Assembly (NCBI GenBank): GCA_964513205.1
Contig: CAZELP010000007.1
Span: forward strand, 18,794 to 82,793
Direction of reading: 5' to 3'
Origin: JAGVJT01 sp964513205
GTDB lineage: Bacteria > Pseudomonadota > Gammaproteobacteria > Legionellales > Legionellaceae
Length of the DNA: 64,000 nt
The notes beneath the pieces were generated by a model. That model did no database searches. It saw nothing but the letters and a program-made list of their open reading frames with translations, and was not told the origin of the DNA. The translations under genes were made by a program, and so were the position numbers. This document shows, one piece after another, positions 25,145 through 34,021 of the stretch (positions within the stretch are counted from its first letter, which is position 1; every line of letters starts with the position of its first letter).

Positions 25145-25818
25145 GAACCCACCTTACGAGGCTCTATTTGGGCTTCGATTAATGCAATAAACTCCTCTTG
25201 AAAAAGTGCATATCCCTCTGTAATTTCATTTGCGCGGGTGCTAAATCGGTTGTACGCAATAACCGCTGGAATTGCTGTAAATAGACCCAAGGCAGTGGCC
25301 ACCAAGGCTTCGGAAATACCAGGAGCAACCATTGCGATAGTGGCTTGTTGAGCCTGTCCCAATGCTTGGAAAGAGGTCATAATTCCCCAAACTGTCCCAA
25401 AAAGACCAATATAAGGAGAGATAGAACCAACAGAAGCGAACCACGGCAAATGCTGCTCTAAACGCTGTACTTCTTTTGTATGGCTGATCTGCATGACTCT
25501 TTCAATGGGCTCAAAAGAAAAAACCTTAAACGAACGCAATCGCAAAAATTCCTTAAAACCCGCGTGAAAAATTGCCGAAAGTCCGTCTCGTTCTTCCACT
25601 TTATGATCCACATCTGCATACAAAAGACTCAGATCTGAACTGCCCCAAAAGCGTCGATTGAATCCTTCAAATTGATTTTTTTTCTGTTTAAAGAACCAAA
25701 CTCGCTGAAAAATAAGAGTCCACGTCATGATTGAAGCCATTAGTAAAAGCAACATTACGGCTTTTACAACAAAACCGGCATGTAAAAAATACCCTAAAAT
25801 GCTTGTATGTCCTGTCAT
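25141..25818 (-). CDS. tolQ: TolQ (MotA/ExbB family) proton channel component
   Basis: A three-helix inner membrane protein of the Tol motor. It has the first helix after GYFLHAGFVVKAVMLLLL and the conserved channel helices PYIGLFGTVWGIMTSF and ISEALVATALGLFTAIPAV. The ATG at 25818 has GAGG upstream with 8-bp spacing; a TTG five codons earlier is a weaker option. About 225 residues is normal. No ybgC lies upstream; ruvB does, 55 bp away on the same strand. Confidence 0.95.
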   Translation of the reverse strand: MTGHTSILGYFLHAGFVVKAVMLLLLMASIMTWTLIFQRVWFFKQKKNQFEGFNRRFWGSSDLSLLYADVDHKVEERDGLSAIFHAGFKEFLRLRSFKVFSFEPIERVMQISHTKEVQRLEQHLPWFASVGSISPYIGLFGTVWGIMTSFQALGQAQQATIAMVAPGISEALVATALGLFTAIPAVIAYNRFSTRANEITEGYALFQEEFIALIEAQIEPRKVGS

Positions 25819-25873
25819 AGTGAATATCCTCAAGAAATAAATGCGCCGTTTTTAGGCGAAGTACGATTAAATG

Positions 25874-26881
25874 TCAACTTTCTTTTATAGTTAATCCAAA
25901 ATGCTGATACGCCAAAGACGTCGCCATTCGACCTCTGGCTGTTCGCATCAAGTAGCCTTGTTGAATCAAATATGGCTCAATCACATCCTCAATGGTCCCC
26001 TTTTCTTCTCCAATTGCCGCAGCAATACTTTCCACACCAACAGGCCCACCATCAAAACGCTCAATCACAGAACGCAGTAATTTTCGGTCCATAATGTCAA
26101 AGCCATGATCGTCAACTTGCAATTTTTCCAGAGCAAAATAGGCCATTTCTTGTGTAATGCAACCATTGTTTGTCACTTCAGCATAGTCTCGAACACGACG
26201 CAAAAGACGATTGGCAATTCGAGGAGTCCCTCTTGAGCGTTTTGCTATTTCCAAAGCACCTTTTTCATCAATTTGAACTGTCAATAAACGAGAAGAACGT
26301 AAAACAATCTGGGTCAACTCCTCAACCGAATAAAACTCTAGACGCTGCACAATGCCAAAACGATCACGCAAAGGAGAAGTTAAAGAGCCAGCACGTGTGG
26401 TTGCACCAATCAATGTAAAAGGAGGTAAATCAAGTTTAATTGAGCGAGCGGCAGGCCCCTCTCCAATCAGGATATCGAGCTTATAATCTTCCATAGCGGG
26501 ATACAAAATCTCTTCGATCACAGGACTCAATCGATGGATTTCATCGATAAAAAGAACGTCTTTTTCTTGTAGGTTAGTCAATAAGGCTGCAATATCCCCT
26601 GCTTTTTCAAGCACAGGGCCGGATGTTTGTCGTAAGTTAACGCCCAATTCATGCGCGATAATATTGGCCAGTGTCGTTTTCCCCAGTCCCGGAGGACCAA
26701 AAATTAACACATGATCGAGTGGCTCGCCGCGCTTCAAAGCTGCCTGGATAAACACTTGCATCTGAAGACGAACATCAGTTTGACCAATATATTCATCCAA
26801 ATGTAAAGGACGAATTGCACGATCAAAGACCTCTTCTCTCGTTGTGGATTGCACGCTCACTAAACGATCGCTTTCTAGCAT
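25874..26881 (-). CDS. ruvB: Holliday junction helicase RuvB
   Basis: AAA+ motor of RuvABC branch migration in recombination repair. Walker A GPPGLGKTTL (about residues 62-71), Walker B DEIHRL, sensor 1 IGATTRAG, arginine finger region SPLRDRFG, and the C-terminal winged helix ending in LIQQGYLMRTARGR. 335 residues is normal. ruvA and ruvC are not adjacent; ruvB followed by tolQRAB is an arrangement known in several gammaproteobacteria. The ATG at 26881 is not preceded by a strong ribosome site. Confidence 0.96.
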   Translation of the reverse strand: MLESDRLVSVQSTTREEVFDRAIRPLHLDEYIGQTDVRLQMQVFIQAALKRGEPLDHVLIFGPPGLGKTTLANIIAHELGVNLRQTSGPVLEKAGDIAALLTNLQEKDVLFIDEIHRLSPVIEEILYPAMEDYKLDILIGEGPAARSIKLDLPPFTLIGATTRAGSLTSPLRDRFGIVQRLEFYSVEELTQIVLRSSRLLTVQIDEKGALEIAKRSRGTPRIANRLLRRVRDYAEVTNNGCITQEMAYFALEKLQVDDHGFDIMDRKLLRSVIERFDGGPVGVESIAAAIGEEKGTIEDVIEPYLIQQGYLMRTARGRMATSLAYQHFGLTIKES

Positions 26882-26974
26882 AATAGGACGCTTATTGTTT
26901 TATCTTGATTTAAAGTACTTACGCGTAGTAAGACCCCATATTTTTTATCAAATTGAGTATATCACAAGCTCTAT

Positions 26975-28873
26975 TTATCTGTAAGGATCGATTAACATGA
27001 ACTGTGCTTTAAAAGGAGCCACATACGTCATCACCCGCTCAATTAGTAATTCGTTGGTTGGGTCCTCAATGCCTAGTTTCATGATTTGGCGAGCAGAGTC
27101 GACATACAAAATTTTCACATTGTTTCGCTTCAACCACCTTAGCGTTCTCAATGAAACAAGAGGTTCATAATGCGCCAAAGCCACTTCAAGCGTACTTTTA
27201 GGAAAACACTGTAAATCGTACTGTCTCGCCAGCCAACGTATCAGCTCGCTGGCAGTTAATAAATTCATTTGACATAAAACATTTCCCAAACGCGTTCCTG
27301 TTCGATTATGCTCGGCAATTGCAAGCTCTAATTGTTGCGGTGTAATTTTTTTTGCCTCAAGCAATAAGTCACCGAGCCTTCTGCGATAAGGCGTTAAAAT
27401 ATGACTTCCAGGAAAAGTATGCTCTGTTTTATCCCAAACAAAAGTTGCAGCCGGAACCACATTCGTCGATATCGGCGCAGTTACTTGTGTTTTAAAGAAA
27501 ATAAAATAAGCTCGCAGCACCGCATTTAGATTGAGTAAATTACCATAAAACATCCGTGGTATAGATAAAAATGCAGGCCCCCAACTGTAAATGCGTTTGA
27601 CGGCAATAACACGTTGAATCATCCGCTCAATCATCACAAAAGTTACCCCAATAATCAGCCACCAGACCCAAGGATGAAGATGAAACTGCTCATGCAAAGA
27701 AGGATAACTGGGATTGGACTGCGTACAAAAACCGTAAGCAACCCAAAATAAAAATACAAAATAGCTAAATCCATTGATAAAGTGACTAATAAATCCTTTC
27801 CTGTCATGTGATAAAGAGTAACGTATTCGCCATTGCTCTGGCCATGGATTATGTTCCCATTCTTGAAACACAATGCCGATAATCCAGCGCGCTTTTTGCC
27901 GTACAGATTTTTTGTAAGACATGGGGAAAAGTGCGCGAGTCGCAATATATTCTTTGCGCACTTTTTGAACATATTTTTTTCTAAAAAGTCCAACAGACTC
28001 CCAGCGCATCCTCACAATGGGCTGCATCACAAATGATTGTTTTAGATTAAGAAGTCGAATAGCCAAAGATGTTCGATAATCTTCGGTCAAAGTATCTGTT
28101 GAAAAAGGGCCATTTCCTCTTTCTTGATGAATCAATTCAATGGCCTTTCGAGAAAAAACTGTCCCAACTCCAGCAGACGGAACATGTGCACCAATGGCTT
28201 CCCGCACCACAATGTCTTTAGTATGATTTTCAGAAAATTCATCTGCATACAACCAATGTGTAAATCGCCAAGAAGGCACGCGCAAAGGAAAAACAGGGAT
28301 TTGAATCATGTCTTTCCCTGGAATAAGATAATTGTAAAGCTTTAATGAAAGCGGATGAATGATGTCTTCGGAATCATGAAAAACAATCATGTCAAATTTA
28401 ATTCCATGTTTTTGCTCATAAACGCGCATGCCTTGATAAATTTGATTTAGATTTTCAGCTTTGTTGGTTGGTCCTGGTTGTTGATTGATAACCCACTCGA
28501 CATGCGTGTGCTTTTGCGCAACGCTTTGAACCTCTTTTAGAGTTGTCGGATCATTGGCATACACCCCAACAAAAATAGAATATTTTTGATAATCAATGGA
28601 GTAGATATTATGCTCCAGCATGGTCCCAATAACGCCTGCTTCGTGCCAGCATGGCACAAGAATTGCGATGTATTGCTCTGGTTTATCTGCCAGCTGTTTA
28701 TATGTTAAGGGTGGATAACGACGACGTTTTAAATAACGTTTAAACGCCCTAATCCAATAATTAAAATCAATAAATAAATCGTCTAAACCAGAAAAAACAA
28801 ACAGTAAAGACAAACCAACCAAAAGGTACCACATGAGAAAATATAGAGAAATAATCGAATCTTGCCAGTTCAT
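26975..28873 (-). CDS. nfrB: NfrB-like membrane glycosyltransferase with C-terminal MshEN (c-di-GMP-binding) domain
   Basis: The inner membrane half of the NfrAB exopolysaccharide system, known in E. coli as the phage N4 receptor. It has an N-terminal helix, then a family 2 glycosyltransferase domain (about residues 65-330: LVPCWHE, FHDSED, STDTLTEDYR and the RQKARW motif), further membrane helices to about 480, and a C-terminal GspE/PilB N-terminal type (MshEN) domain (about 495-632). That domain carries two RLG motifs, RRLGDLLLEAKKIT and TRLGNVLCQMNLLT, the pattern that binds cyclic di-GMP in this fold. It overlaps the nfrA stop by 4 bp. Control by c-di-GMP is inferred. Confidence 0.87.
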   Translation of the reverse strand: MNWQDSIISLYFLMWYLLVGLSLLFVFSGLDDLFIDFNYWIRAFKRYLKRRRYPPLTYKQLADKPEQYIAILVPCWHEAGVIGTMLEHNIYSIDYQKYSIFVGVYANDPTTLKEVQSVAQKHTHVEWVINQQPGPTNKAENLNQIYQGMRVYEQKHGIKFDMIVFHDSEDIIHPLSLKLYNYLIPGKDMIQIPVFPLRVPSWRFTHWLYADEFSENHTKDIVVREAIGAHVPSAGVGTVFSRKAIELIHQERGNGPFSTDTLTEDYRTSLAIRLLNLKQSFVMQPIVRMRWESVGLFRKKYVQKVRKEYIATRALFPMSYKKSVRQKARWIIGIVFQEWEHNPWPEQWRIRYSLSHDRKGFISHFINGFSYFVFLFWVAYGFCTQSNPSYPSLHEQFHLHPWVWWLIIGVTFVMIERMIQRVIAVKRIYSWGPAFLSIPRMFYGNLLNLNAVLRAYFIFFKTQVTAPISTNVVPAATFVWDKTEHTFPGSHILTPYRRRLGDLLLEAKKITPQQLELAIAEHNRTGTRLGNVLCQMNLLTASELIRWLARQYDLQCFPKSTLEVALAHYEPLVSLRTLRWLKRNNVKILYVDSARQIMKLGIEDPTNELLIERVMTYVAPFKAQFMLIDPYR

Positions 28874-30567
28874 AATTTCACATAAAGTAAGAGTTGTAGT
28901 AGTTGGTTGTTATAATACTTCCCGTAAGGATTCTGAACGGCTCCTGCAGGAAGATAAACCCCTCGAATTAAATCATAACGAACTTCAAAATTATAACGAT
29001 TGGACGGGATAAAACCGATACTGGGTCCTATTTCAGCGTAATTGTTGTAAAACAATCGCTGGACATCATAAACCATGATGCCTCTGGCGTAGACATTTAC
29101 GATACTACTTTTATATTGCAGTAGACGGATCCCCTGGTGGGATTTTGCAACGCCGATCACATTGTTTTGATAACGAGAAAAGTAGGTAAGGTCGTTATAA
29201 TAAAGGCTATAATAATCAAGGCTCCATCGTGGTTTATCGTAATAAGCAGGATTTTTGCCCACCTCCTGATAATACATATAACCTCCGCGAAAATCGCTTC
29301 TCCATCGCGGTCTATCTCGATACACCAAATCGTACGCGGCGCCCATTTCACCGTACAAAATGAGAGGGATATTTTTCAATGGTGACATCTGGGCACCTAT
29401 CCCTATAATTTGTACATCATCCTCGAAAATCTGCGAAATCTGCCCCAAACTCGCAGCTTTTGATTGATTGTCATCTGTAGTTTGAGAAAAGACATATTCA
29501 CGTGTTCTCCAAGCATTTTGCTGCTCTACGCCCAGTCGCTCAATAAACTGAGTTACGGTTAGACCAAAGCGCGTTTGAGTAAAAGGCATTGCAAAAAACT
29601 CACCAAAGTAAGGCGGAGAAAATAGCTTTGTCTGCTGGCCACGTAAAGTGGTCATGGCATTTTGTGCCTCTAACACAAAAGGTTCGTCAGTTTTAGCATA
29701 AGTTGCCCATTCAAAATACCGATATGCCAATTTGTTTTCACCGATATCGTTATATAAATAGGCAATTTGCATGGCCAATTTAGGGTCATGTGTCATTGCA
29801 TACGCACGGGTCAAATACTCTATTGCCAATGCGCGTTGATGTAAAGAAAGTGCCAGATAACCAGCCTCTTTGAGTGCTTTTATGTCGGTTGGATGGCGTT
29901 TTACATGTTGCTGGATATAAGAAAAAGCTCGTTTTTTATCGACATGGCGTAGAGAATAAAAACGATCAAGTCCAGATATGGGTAAAGCTTGTTGAGAGGG
30001 TTGCGTCTGAACATCGCGATGAGGAAGAGAGGTTTGTGACACTTCTCTTTCTGTGGTTACACTCGAAGGTACATGAACCCATTCAACATGCGCCTCATCT
30101 TGATAAAAGGGTAAAAATGAAGCCATGGCCTCAATACCGGCTTGCGCTTTTGTGCGCCAATGCGACAATGGTTCGTATAAGACCGCTTCTTCAAACAATT
30201 TCTTTGAACTTTCCCAGTCCCCTATTTTATAGTAAGCATAAGCAAGCTGGTAAGTATAAATACTCATGCCAGGCGCATTTGCATGAATCCGACGAAGAAA
30301 AACAACAGCCTCGTGATATTGCCCCATTTCAAGTAGCATTTCAGAAAGCTCTATTAAAGCGGGCAGATCGTTAGGATCTTGTGTCAGAATCACTTCTAGT
30401 GCTTTTTTTGCAACAGCAGGATTTTCAAATTTGTATCGATAATACTTGTTCATCAATACTTCCGGATCACGACGAAAACTAGAGGATTGATGCACCGCAA
30501 GCAAAGCCAGCACAATAAAGATGACAAGAAAAATGACCAACAACTTTAGAAACAATCGCTTTAACAT
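28870..30567 (-). CDS. nfrA: NfrA-like TPR protein (exopolysaccharide export partner)
   Basis: About 565 residues. An N-terminal hydrophobic segment (LKLLVIFLVIFIVLALLAV, signal or anchor) is followed by TPR-type repeats (about 35-330; for example PALIELSEMLLEMGQYHEAVVFL and YQLAYAYYKIGDWESSKKLFEEA). The NfrA C-terminal domain (about 390-565) is aromatic-rich and strand-like, ending in NQLLQLLLYVKL with a terminal hydrophobic residue compatible with outer membrane insertion. It is much shorter than E. coli NfrA (about 990). It is cotranslated with nfrB, which supports the assignment, and begins 9 bp after the pilin gene. Confidence 0.78.
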   Translation of the reverse strand: MLKRLFLKLLVIFLVIFIVLALLAVHQSSSFRRDPEVLMNKYYRYKFENPAVAKKALEVILTQDPNDLPALIELSEMLLEMGQYHEAVVFLRRIHANAPGMSIYTYQLAYAYYKIGDWESSKKLFEEAVLYEPLSHWRTKAQAGIEAMASFLPFYQDEAHVEWVHVPSSVTTEREVSQTSLPHRDVQTQPSQQALPISGLDRFYSLRHVDKKRAFSYIQQHVKRHPTDIKALKEAGYLALSLHQRALAIEYLTRAYAMTHDPKLAMQIAYLYNDIGENKLAYRYFEWATYAKTDEPFVLEAQNAMTTLRGQQTKLFSPPYFGEFFAMPFTQTRFGLTVTQFIERLGVEQQNAWRTREYVFSQTTDDNQSKAASLGQISQIFEDDVQIIGIGAQMSPLKNIPLILYGEMGAAYDLVYRDRPRWRSDFRGGYMYYQEVGKNPAYYDKPRWSLDYYSLYYNDLTYFSRYQNNVIGVAKSHQGIRLLQYKSSIVNVYARGIMVYDVQRLFYNNYAEIGPSIGFIPSNRYNFEVRYDLIRGVYLPAGAVQNPYGKYYNNQLLQLLLYVKL

Positions 30568-30576
30568 AAATCCAAC

Positions 30577-30987
30577 CTATGGATGGCAAGACGAAGGAGC
30601 ATATTTTTTGTTTAAAGTACCAAGATGACATGACCATCTCAAATCGCCATCATCATCAAGCGTTGGCATGAGAATCAATGTGCCATTTTCAATTTGCTGC
30701 GTATAGACAATGGTCACTTTTCCAGCCGCACCTATCTGAATTGATTTTACATTTTCAGTGGACTGAGGACTGCGATAACGCGCGTCCTCTGAAGAGTTTG
30801 GTAATTGATGAGTTGCCAATACGTAATCAGCAACAGCAAGCTTGGCGGATTCGGCCAAATGCAGACCTTCTCCAACACGAGCTTTTATCACATAAGTTTG
30901 ATAAGTGGGAATAGCAAACGAAGCAAGAACACCGATGATTACAATCACAATCATCAATTCAAGCAAAGAAAATCCTTTTCTTTTCAT
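30577..30987 (-). CDS. type IV pilin-like protein
   Basis: A 136-residue prepilin. The leader MKRKG is followed by the processing site G|FSLLELMIVIVIIGVL, with the invariant Glu at mature position 5 and the hydrophobic polymerisation helix. The globular part ends with two Cys (CHLGTLNKKYAPSSC) that form the D-region loop of type IVa pilins. It is a good match to PilA/PilE major pilins rather than to type II pseudopilins. It is between trhO and nfrA, with 9 bp to the latter, so it is probably cotranscribed with nfrAB, which is unusual; no other pil gene is in the window. Confidence 0.9.
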   Translation of the reverse strand: MKRKGFSLLELMIVIVIIGVLASFAIPTYQTYVIKARVGEGLHLAESAKLAVADYVLATHQLPNSSEDARYRSPQSTENVKSIQIGAAGKVTIVYTQQIENGTLILMPTLDDDGDLRWSCHLGTLNKKYAPSSCHP

Positions 30988-31019
30988 CTCAACATCCTTG
31001 TCATTACAACATTAAAAAG

Positions 31020-31997
31020 TTAGTGTTGTGCGCGTTGTTCTGCTTTTTTTTGTTTTTTTAGAGCACGTCTTTCTTGAATAATGTCAGAGACACACCCACC
31101 AATATGAGACTCACCGCGAAGTTTTGCCAATTGATGTTGTTTTTCTCGCTCGACATAACGTTGCCTTTGAACCGAAGATCGCTCAAAACAATGAGGACAA
31201 CTGATTCCTTGTTGATATTGCTCGCTTTGCTTATCTGCTTCAGTGATAGGATAACGACACGCGTGACATTGGTCATAACGACCTTTTTTCAGATCATGAT
31301 TGACCGCAACTCGCTCGTCAAACACAAAACACTCCCCTTCCCAGAGAGATTCTTTGGCCGGCACCTCTTCTAAATATTTTAGAATGCCGCCTTCCAAATG
31401 GTACACTTCATCAAAACCGAGCGTTTTAAGATAAGCAGTTGATTTTTCACAACGAATCCCGCCAGTACAAAACATCGCAACTTTCTTATGTTTTGCCGGG
31501 TCGAGATTTTGTTTCACATATTCAGGAAATTCTCTAAAAGTAGTTGTTTTGGGGTTCAGAGCACCTTTGAATGTTCCAATCTCAAACTCATAGTCATTAC
31601 GCGTATCAACCACAACCACCGATTCATCGGCAATCAGGTTATTCCAATCTTTGGGTTTAACATAAGTACCAACCACTTTTCTTGGGTCAATGCCCTCAAC
31701 TCCCATCGTGACGATTTCTTTTTTAAGCTTCACTTTAGTTCGATTAAAAGGCATTACATCCGTAAACGACTCTTTGTGTGGAAGCTCTTGAAAAACAGGA
31801 TACTGAGCAAACCACACATAAAGTGCGTCAATTGCTTCTCTAGAGCCTGCCACCGTACCATTGATGCCTTCTTGCGCCAACAACAAAGTGCCAAAAATTT
31901 GATTTTTTTTCATAAAATCCAATAAAGGCTCTCGATAAGATTCAAAGTGTTCTAAAGCGACAAATTTGTACAAAGCAGAAACAACATAGTTAGCCAT
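31020..31997 (-). CDS. trhO: tRNA uridine(34) hydroxylase TrhO (rhodanese-like)
   Basis: Oxygen-dependent enzyme hydroxylating U34 of certain tRNAs (former UPF0176/YceA). An acylphosphatase-like N-terminal domain (TLLLAQEGINGTVAG) precedes a rhodanese domain (about 125-220) with the active-site loop FCTGGIRCEKSTAYL, and a C-terminal Cys cluster (CHAC and CPHC) likely to bind zinc. 325 residues is normal. The tail is Lys/Gln-rich. It heads the long minus-strand run ahead of the pilin gene. Confidence 0.93.
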   Translation of the reverse strand: MANYVVSALYKFVALEHFESYREPLLDFMKKNQIFGTLLLAQEGINGTVAGSREAIDALYVWFAQYPVFQELPHKESFTDVMPFNRTKVKLKKEIVTMGVEGIDPRKVVGTYVKPKDWNNLIADESVVVVDTRNDYEFEIGTFKGALNPKTTTFREFPEYVKQNLDPAKHKKVAMFCTGGIRCEKSTAYLKTLGFDEVYHLEGGILKYLEEVPAKESLWEGECFVFDERVAVNHDLKKGRYDQCHACRYPITEADKQSEQYQQGISCPHCFERSSVQRQRYVEREKQHQLAKLRGESHIGGCVSDIIQERRALKKQKKAEQRAQH

Positions 31998-32157
31998 AAT
32001 TCACCAACGCAAAAATAAAACGCCATTTTCTCATATTTTTACGTGAAATGAAAACGCTGAAAGCGCGTATTTTAAAATGGACAATAATTGCTTGAGTACA
32101 ATGGCTTATAAATGAGAAATATTCGGGTATTTCAGTTGCGGAATACTATTGTTTGTT

Positions 32158-32186
32158 AAGACTCTGCATTTAGAATGCAGAGTCTT
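32158..32186 (-). terminator. hairpin downstream of effector-like gene A
   Basis: A perfect 13-bp inverted repeat with a TAG loop lies 8 bp past the stop of the minus-strand gene ending at 32194. No long T-run follows, so it may stabilise the 3' end or terminate weakly. Confidence 0.55.
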
Positions 32187-32193
32187 TGCGGTT

Positions 32194-33255
32194 CTATCTA
32201 GGCTTGTTGCTGGATAAGTCATCCATTTCGATCTCAGTAGTCTGAGTATCAGTCTTAATTTCAGTCACAACCGCTTCATCACGTGTAACGTTTGCAAACC
32301 CTTTAACCGCTCCCACCTTCTCTTTAAATTCATTACTCTTTTCTCTAGAAAAACATGCAACAAATTGCGAGACAGACTCTCTTAAGTTATGAATCAACGT
32401 TTGGATTGTGCTTATTTTATCACTTTCTGTGTAATGAGCTTCTGCTTGTGGAAGACCAGCGTCACGTTCAGGAATAAAAGACACCGCTCTAGGAACAGCA
32501 TCGGCCTCAAGAAGATCACTCTTTTCGTCCTTCTTGTTCATTGTTTTCAATTCAATCTCCACTTGTTTTTTTGGAGCTTGAGCAAACAACTGAGATACGG
32601 CATGAACCAGCGCATTAAAAGATTCAACTACATTCTCAAAAAGTTTTTTGGCTTGCGCAGAAAACGAAGACGCATTAGCATCACGAAGCGCCTGATCAAA
32701 TCTCAGTAGAAACTGATCTAAATCCTGCATAACGTCCTTATCTTTTCGCTCCATTAGATTAGCTAAATCCCAAGCTGATTGATTGGGGCGTCTCTCTAAG
32801 TTTCTTAGCTCTTCTTCCAAACGGATTTTATCTGATTTAAGAGAAGTGACACGATTTAATTTTAACTTTAAACCCTGCATGTCTATAGATACCTGAAGTT
32901 TTTCTTCCTCCAAACGCCTTTTCTGTGGTTTAGTTAGACTAGGCGATTCCATAGACTTCGTTAGTTCTTCCTCTGTTTTTTCTAACTTATCTATTTTATT
33001 TTTTAATTTAAGTTCGTCTAAATTTTTAAGCTGTTTAGAAATCAACACTAATTCTTCTTTAGTCTCTCTCATCTTGGATTTATCTTGATCAATTTCGCGA
33101 TCCCATCCCTTAAGGGACTCACTAATTTTTTTAATGTTCTCTTCAGTCTTTTGTTGTATCTCCAAATTTTCCTTTTTAGTCTTTTGTTGCCTATCTAATT
33201 TTTCGCGAATTTTTCTAGCAGCATCAAGACCTCTTTTATTTGCTCCATTTCCCAT
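32194..33255 (-). CDS. coiled-coil effector-like protein A
   Basis: About 353 residues, family not recognised. Residues about 15-165 are continuous heptad-like coiled coil rich in K, E, L and Q. A conserved module follows: AKKLFENVVESFNALVHAVSQL (about 205-226), then IQTLIHNLRESVSQFVACFS (about 285-304). The C-terminal tail is acidic and Ser/Thr-rich, ending EIEMDDLSSNKPR. Both modules and the tail recur in gene C (36554-37300), so A and C are paralogues. No signal peptide is present. Cytoplasmic coiled-coil proteins with an acidic, polar C-terminus are typical of Dot/Icm type IV substrates in Legionellales; secretion is inference. TTGAAA/TATACT lies upstream. Confidence 0.7.
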   Translation of the reverse strand: MGNGANKRGLDAARKIREKLDRQQKTKKENLEIQQKTEENIKKISESLKGWDREIDQDKSKMRETKEELVLISKQLKNLDELKLKNKIDKLEKTEEELTKSMESPSLTKPQKRRLEEEKLQVSIDMQGLKLKLNRVTSLKSDKIRLEEELRNLERRPNQSAWDLANLMERKDKDVMQDLDQFLLRFDQALRDANASSFSAQAKKLFENVVESFNALVHAVSQLFAQAPKKQVEIELKTMNKKDEKSDLLEADAVPRAVSFIPERDAGLPQAEAHYTESDKISTIQTLIHNLRESVSQFVACFSREKSNEFKEKVGAVKGFANVTRDEAVVTEIKTDTQTTEIEMDDLSSNKPR

Positions 33256-33284
33256 GACTTCTCTCCATTTTCTTTAATAGTTCA

Positions 33285-33312
33285 AGTATAGGACAGATTA
33301 GCCGTATTTCAA
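33285..33312 (-). promoter_or_regulatory. promoter of gene A
   Basis: On the minus strand TTGAAA (33312-33307) and TATACT (33290-33285) are 16 bp apart, about 30 bp before the ATG at 33255. The leader has GGAGAGAAGTC before the ATG, closely similar to that of paralogue C. Confidence 0.5.
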
Positions 33313-33331
33313 CTTCAAAAGGTTTGGAGAT

Positions 33332-33374
33332 TTTTTCTCAAATTATTTTTCTCAAGCATGCCGGGCTTTTTTAC
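33332..33374. repeat. 43-bp direct repeat, copy 1
   Basis: About 41 of 43 bases match 37367-37409, in the same orientation and at the same position relative to a paralogous gene (77 versus 67 bp before the respective start codons). It is part of the proposed tandem duplication. Confidence 0.75.
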
Positions 33375-33430
33375 CAGGGTAAACGCATCTTGTGTTTTAA
33401 CAAATGCAAATTGGTCATTCCCGTGAAAAC

Positions 33431-33933
33431 GCACTACTGTCCGGTTAATGTCATGCCCGCGTTAGGCGGGCATCCATGGTGGTGTTGGTAGAAGGTCTTC
33501 TGTAACTCAATAATTTGAGGAGGCTTCTGTTTTAGAGATAAAATACTAAGCGCGGTATCTATTGGTTTGTCAAATAATTAATAAGTACATTGGCCTGTAT
33601 TGAATGCAGGTAAGGCTCTTTGCCTTCTCGAGCAACGCTAATTCGCCTAACAAGAGAGATGTACAAGTTTTTCTTACCTTTTTAATCAAATCTGATGTTA
33701 TGGGCTTTAATATTTCTCGAAAAACGCCATTTTTCACCGTACGTCCTTGACCTAAATGGGGATTTATAACGCCATTCTTGGCGTTTTATCAAAGACGTGC
33801 AACTTCTTTTTTTTAACCAGATACCAACGCTCGGATCCGCGATCTCATACCCTCGATAAAATATTAAGCTCTCTACCAACACCACCATGGATGCCCGCCT
33901 AACGCGGGCATGACATTAACCGGACAGTAGTGC
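33431..33933. mobile_element. 503-bp element with perfect 62-bp terminal inverted repeats
   Basis: The first 62 bases (33431-33492) are the exact reverse complement of the last 62 (33872-33933). Each arm starts GCACTACTGTCCGGTTAATG and contains an internal hairpin (ATGCCCGC, 5-nt loop, GCGGGCAT). TGAAAAC stands directly outside the left arm (33424-33430) and, after one extra base, outside the right arm (33935-33941), a candidate target duplication. The 379-bp centre has no transposase; the only open frame is a 68-codon minus-strand one (33682-33888) whose ATG lies in the right arm. This has the structure of a non-autonomous transposable element (MITE-like) or of two inverted repeats around a captured fragment. 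Confidence 0.7.
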
Positions 33934-33960
33934 ATGAAAACTGAGTCAGTAGAGTCGGCC

Positions 33961-34004
33961 AACGGAACTTCTCCGTTAGCCGCTCGCAGAACTTTGTAGC
34001 GGCT
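33961..34004 (-). terminator. two stacked hairpins after gene B
   Basis: AACGGA/TCCGTT (33961-33966, 33972-33977) and AGCCGCT/AGCGGCT (33978-33984, 33998-34004) form two consecutive stems just past the stop of gene B. No T-run is present, so terminator function is tentative. Confidence 0.4.
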
Positions 34005-34021
34005 TCATTCAAATCGAACGA

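Noticed and set aside
33682..33888. 68-codon frame inside the inverted-repeat element, starting in the right arm
   Set aside because: It is short and basic, matches no transposase or known peptide, and its start lies in repeat DNA; mentioned under the element only.
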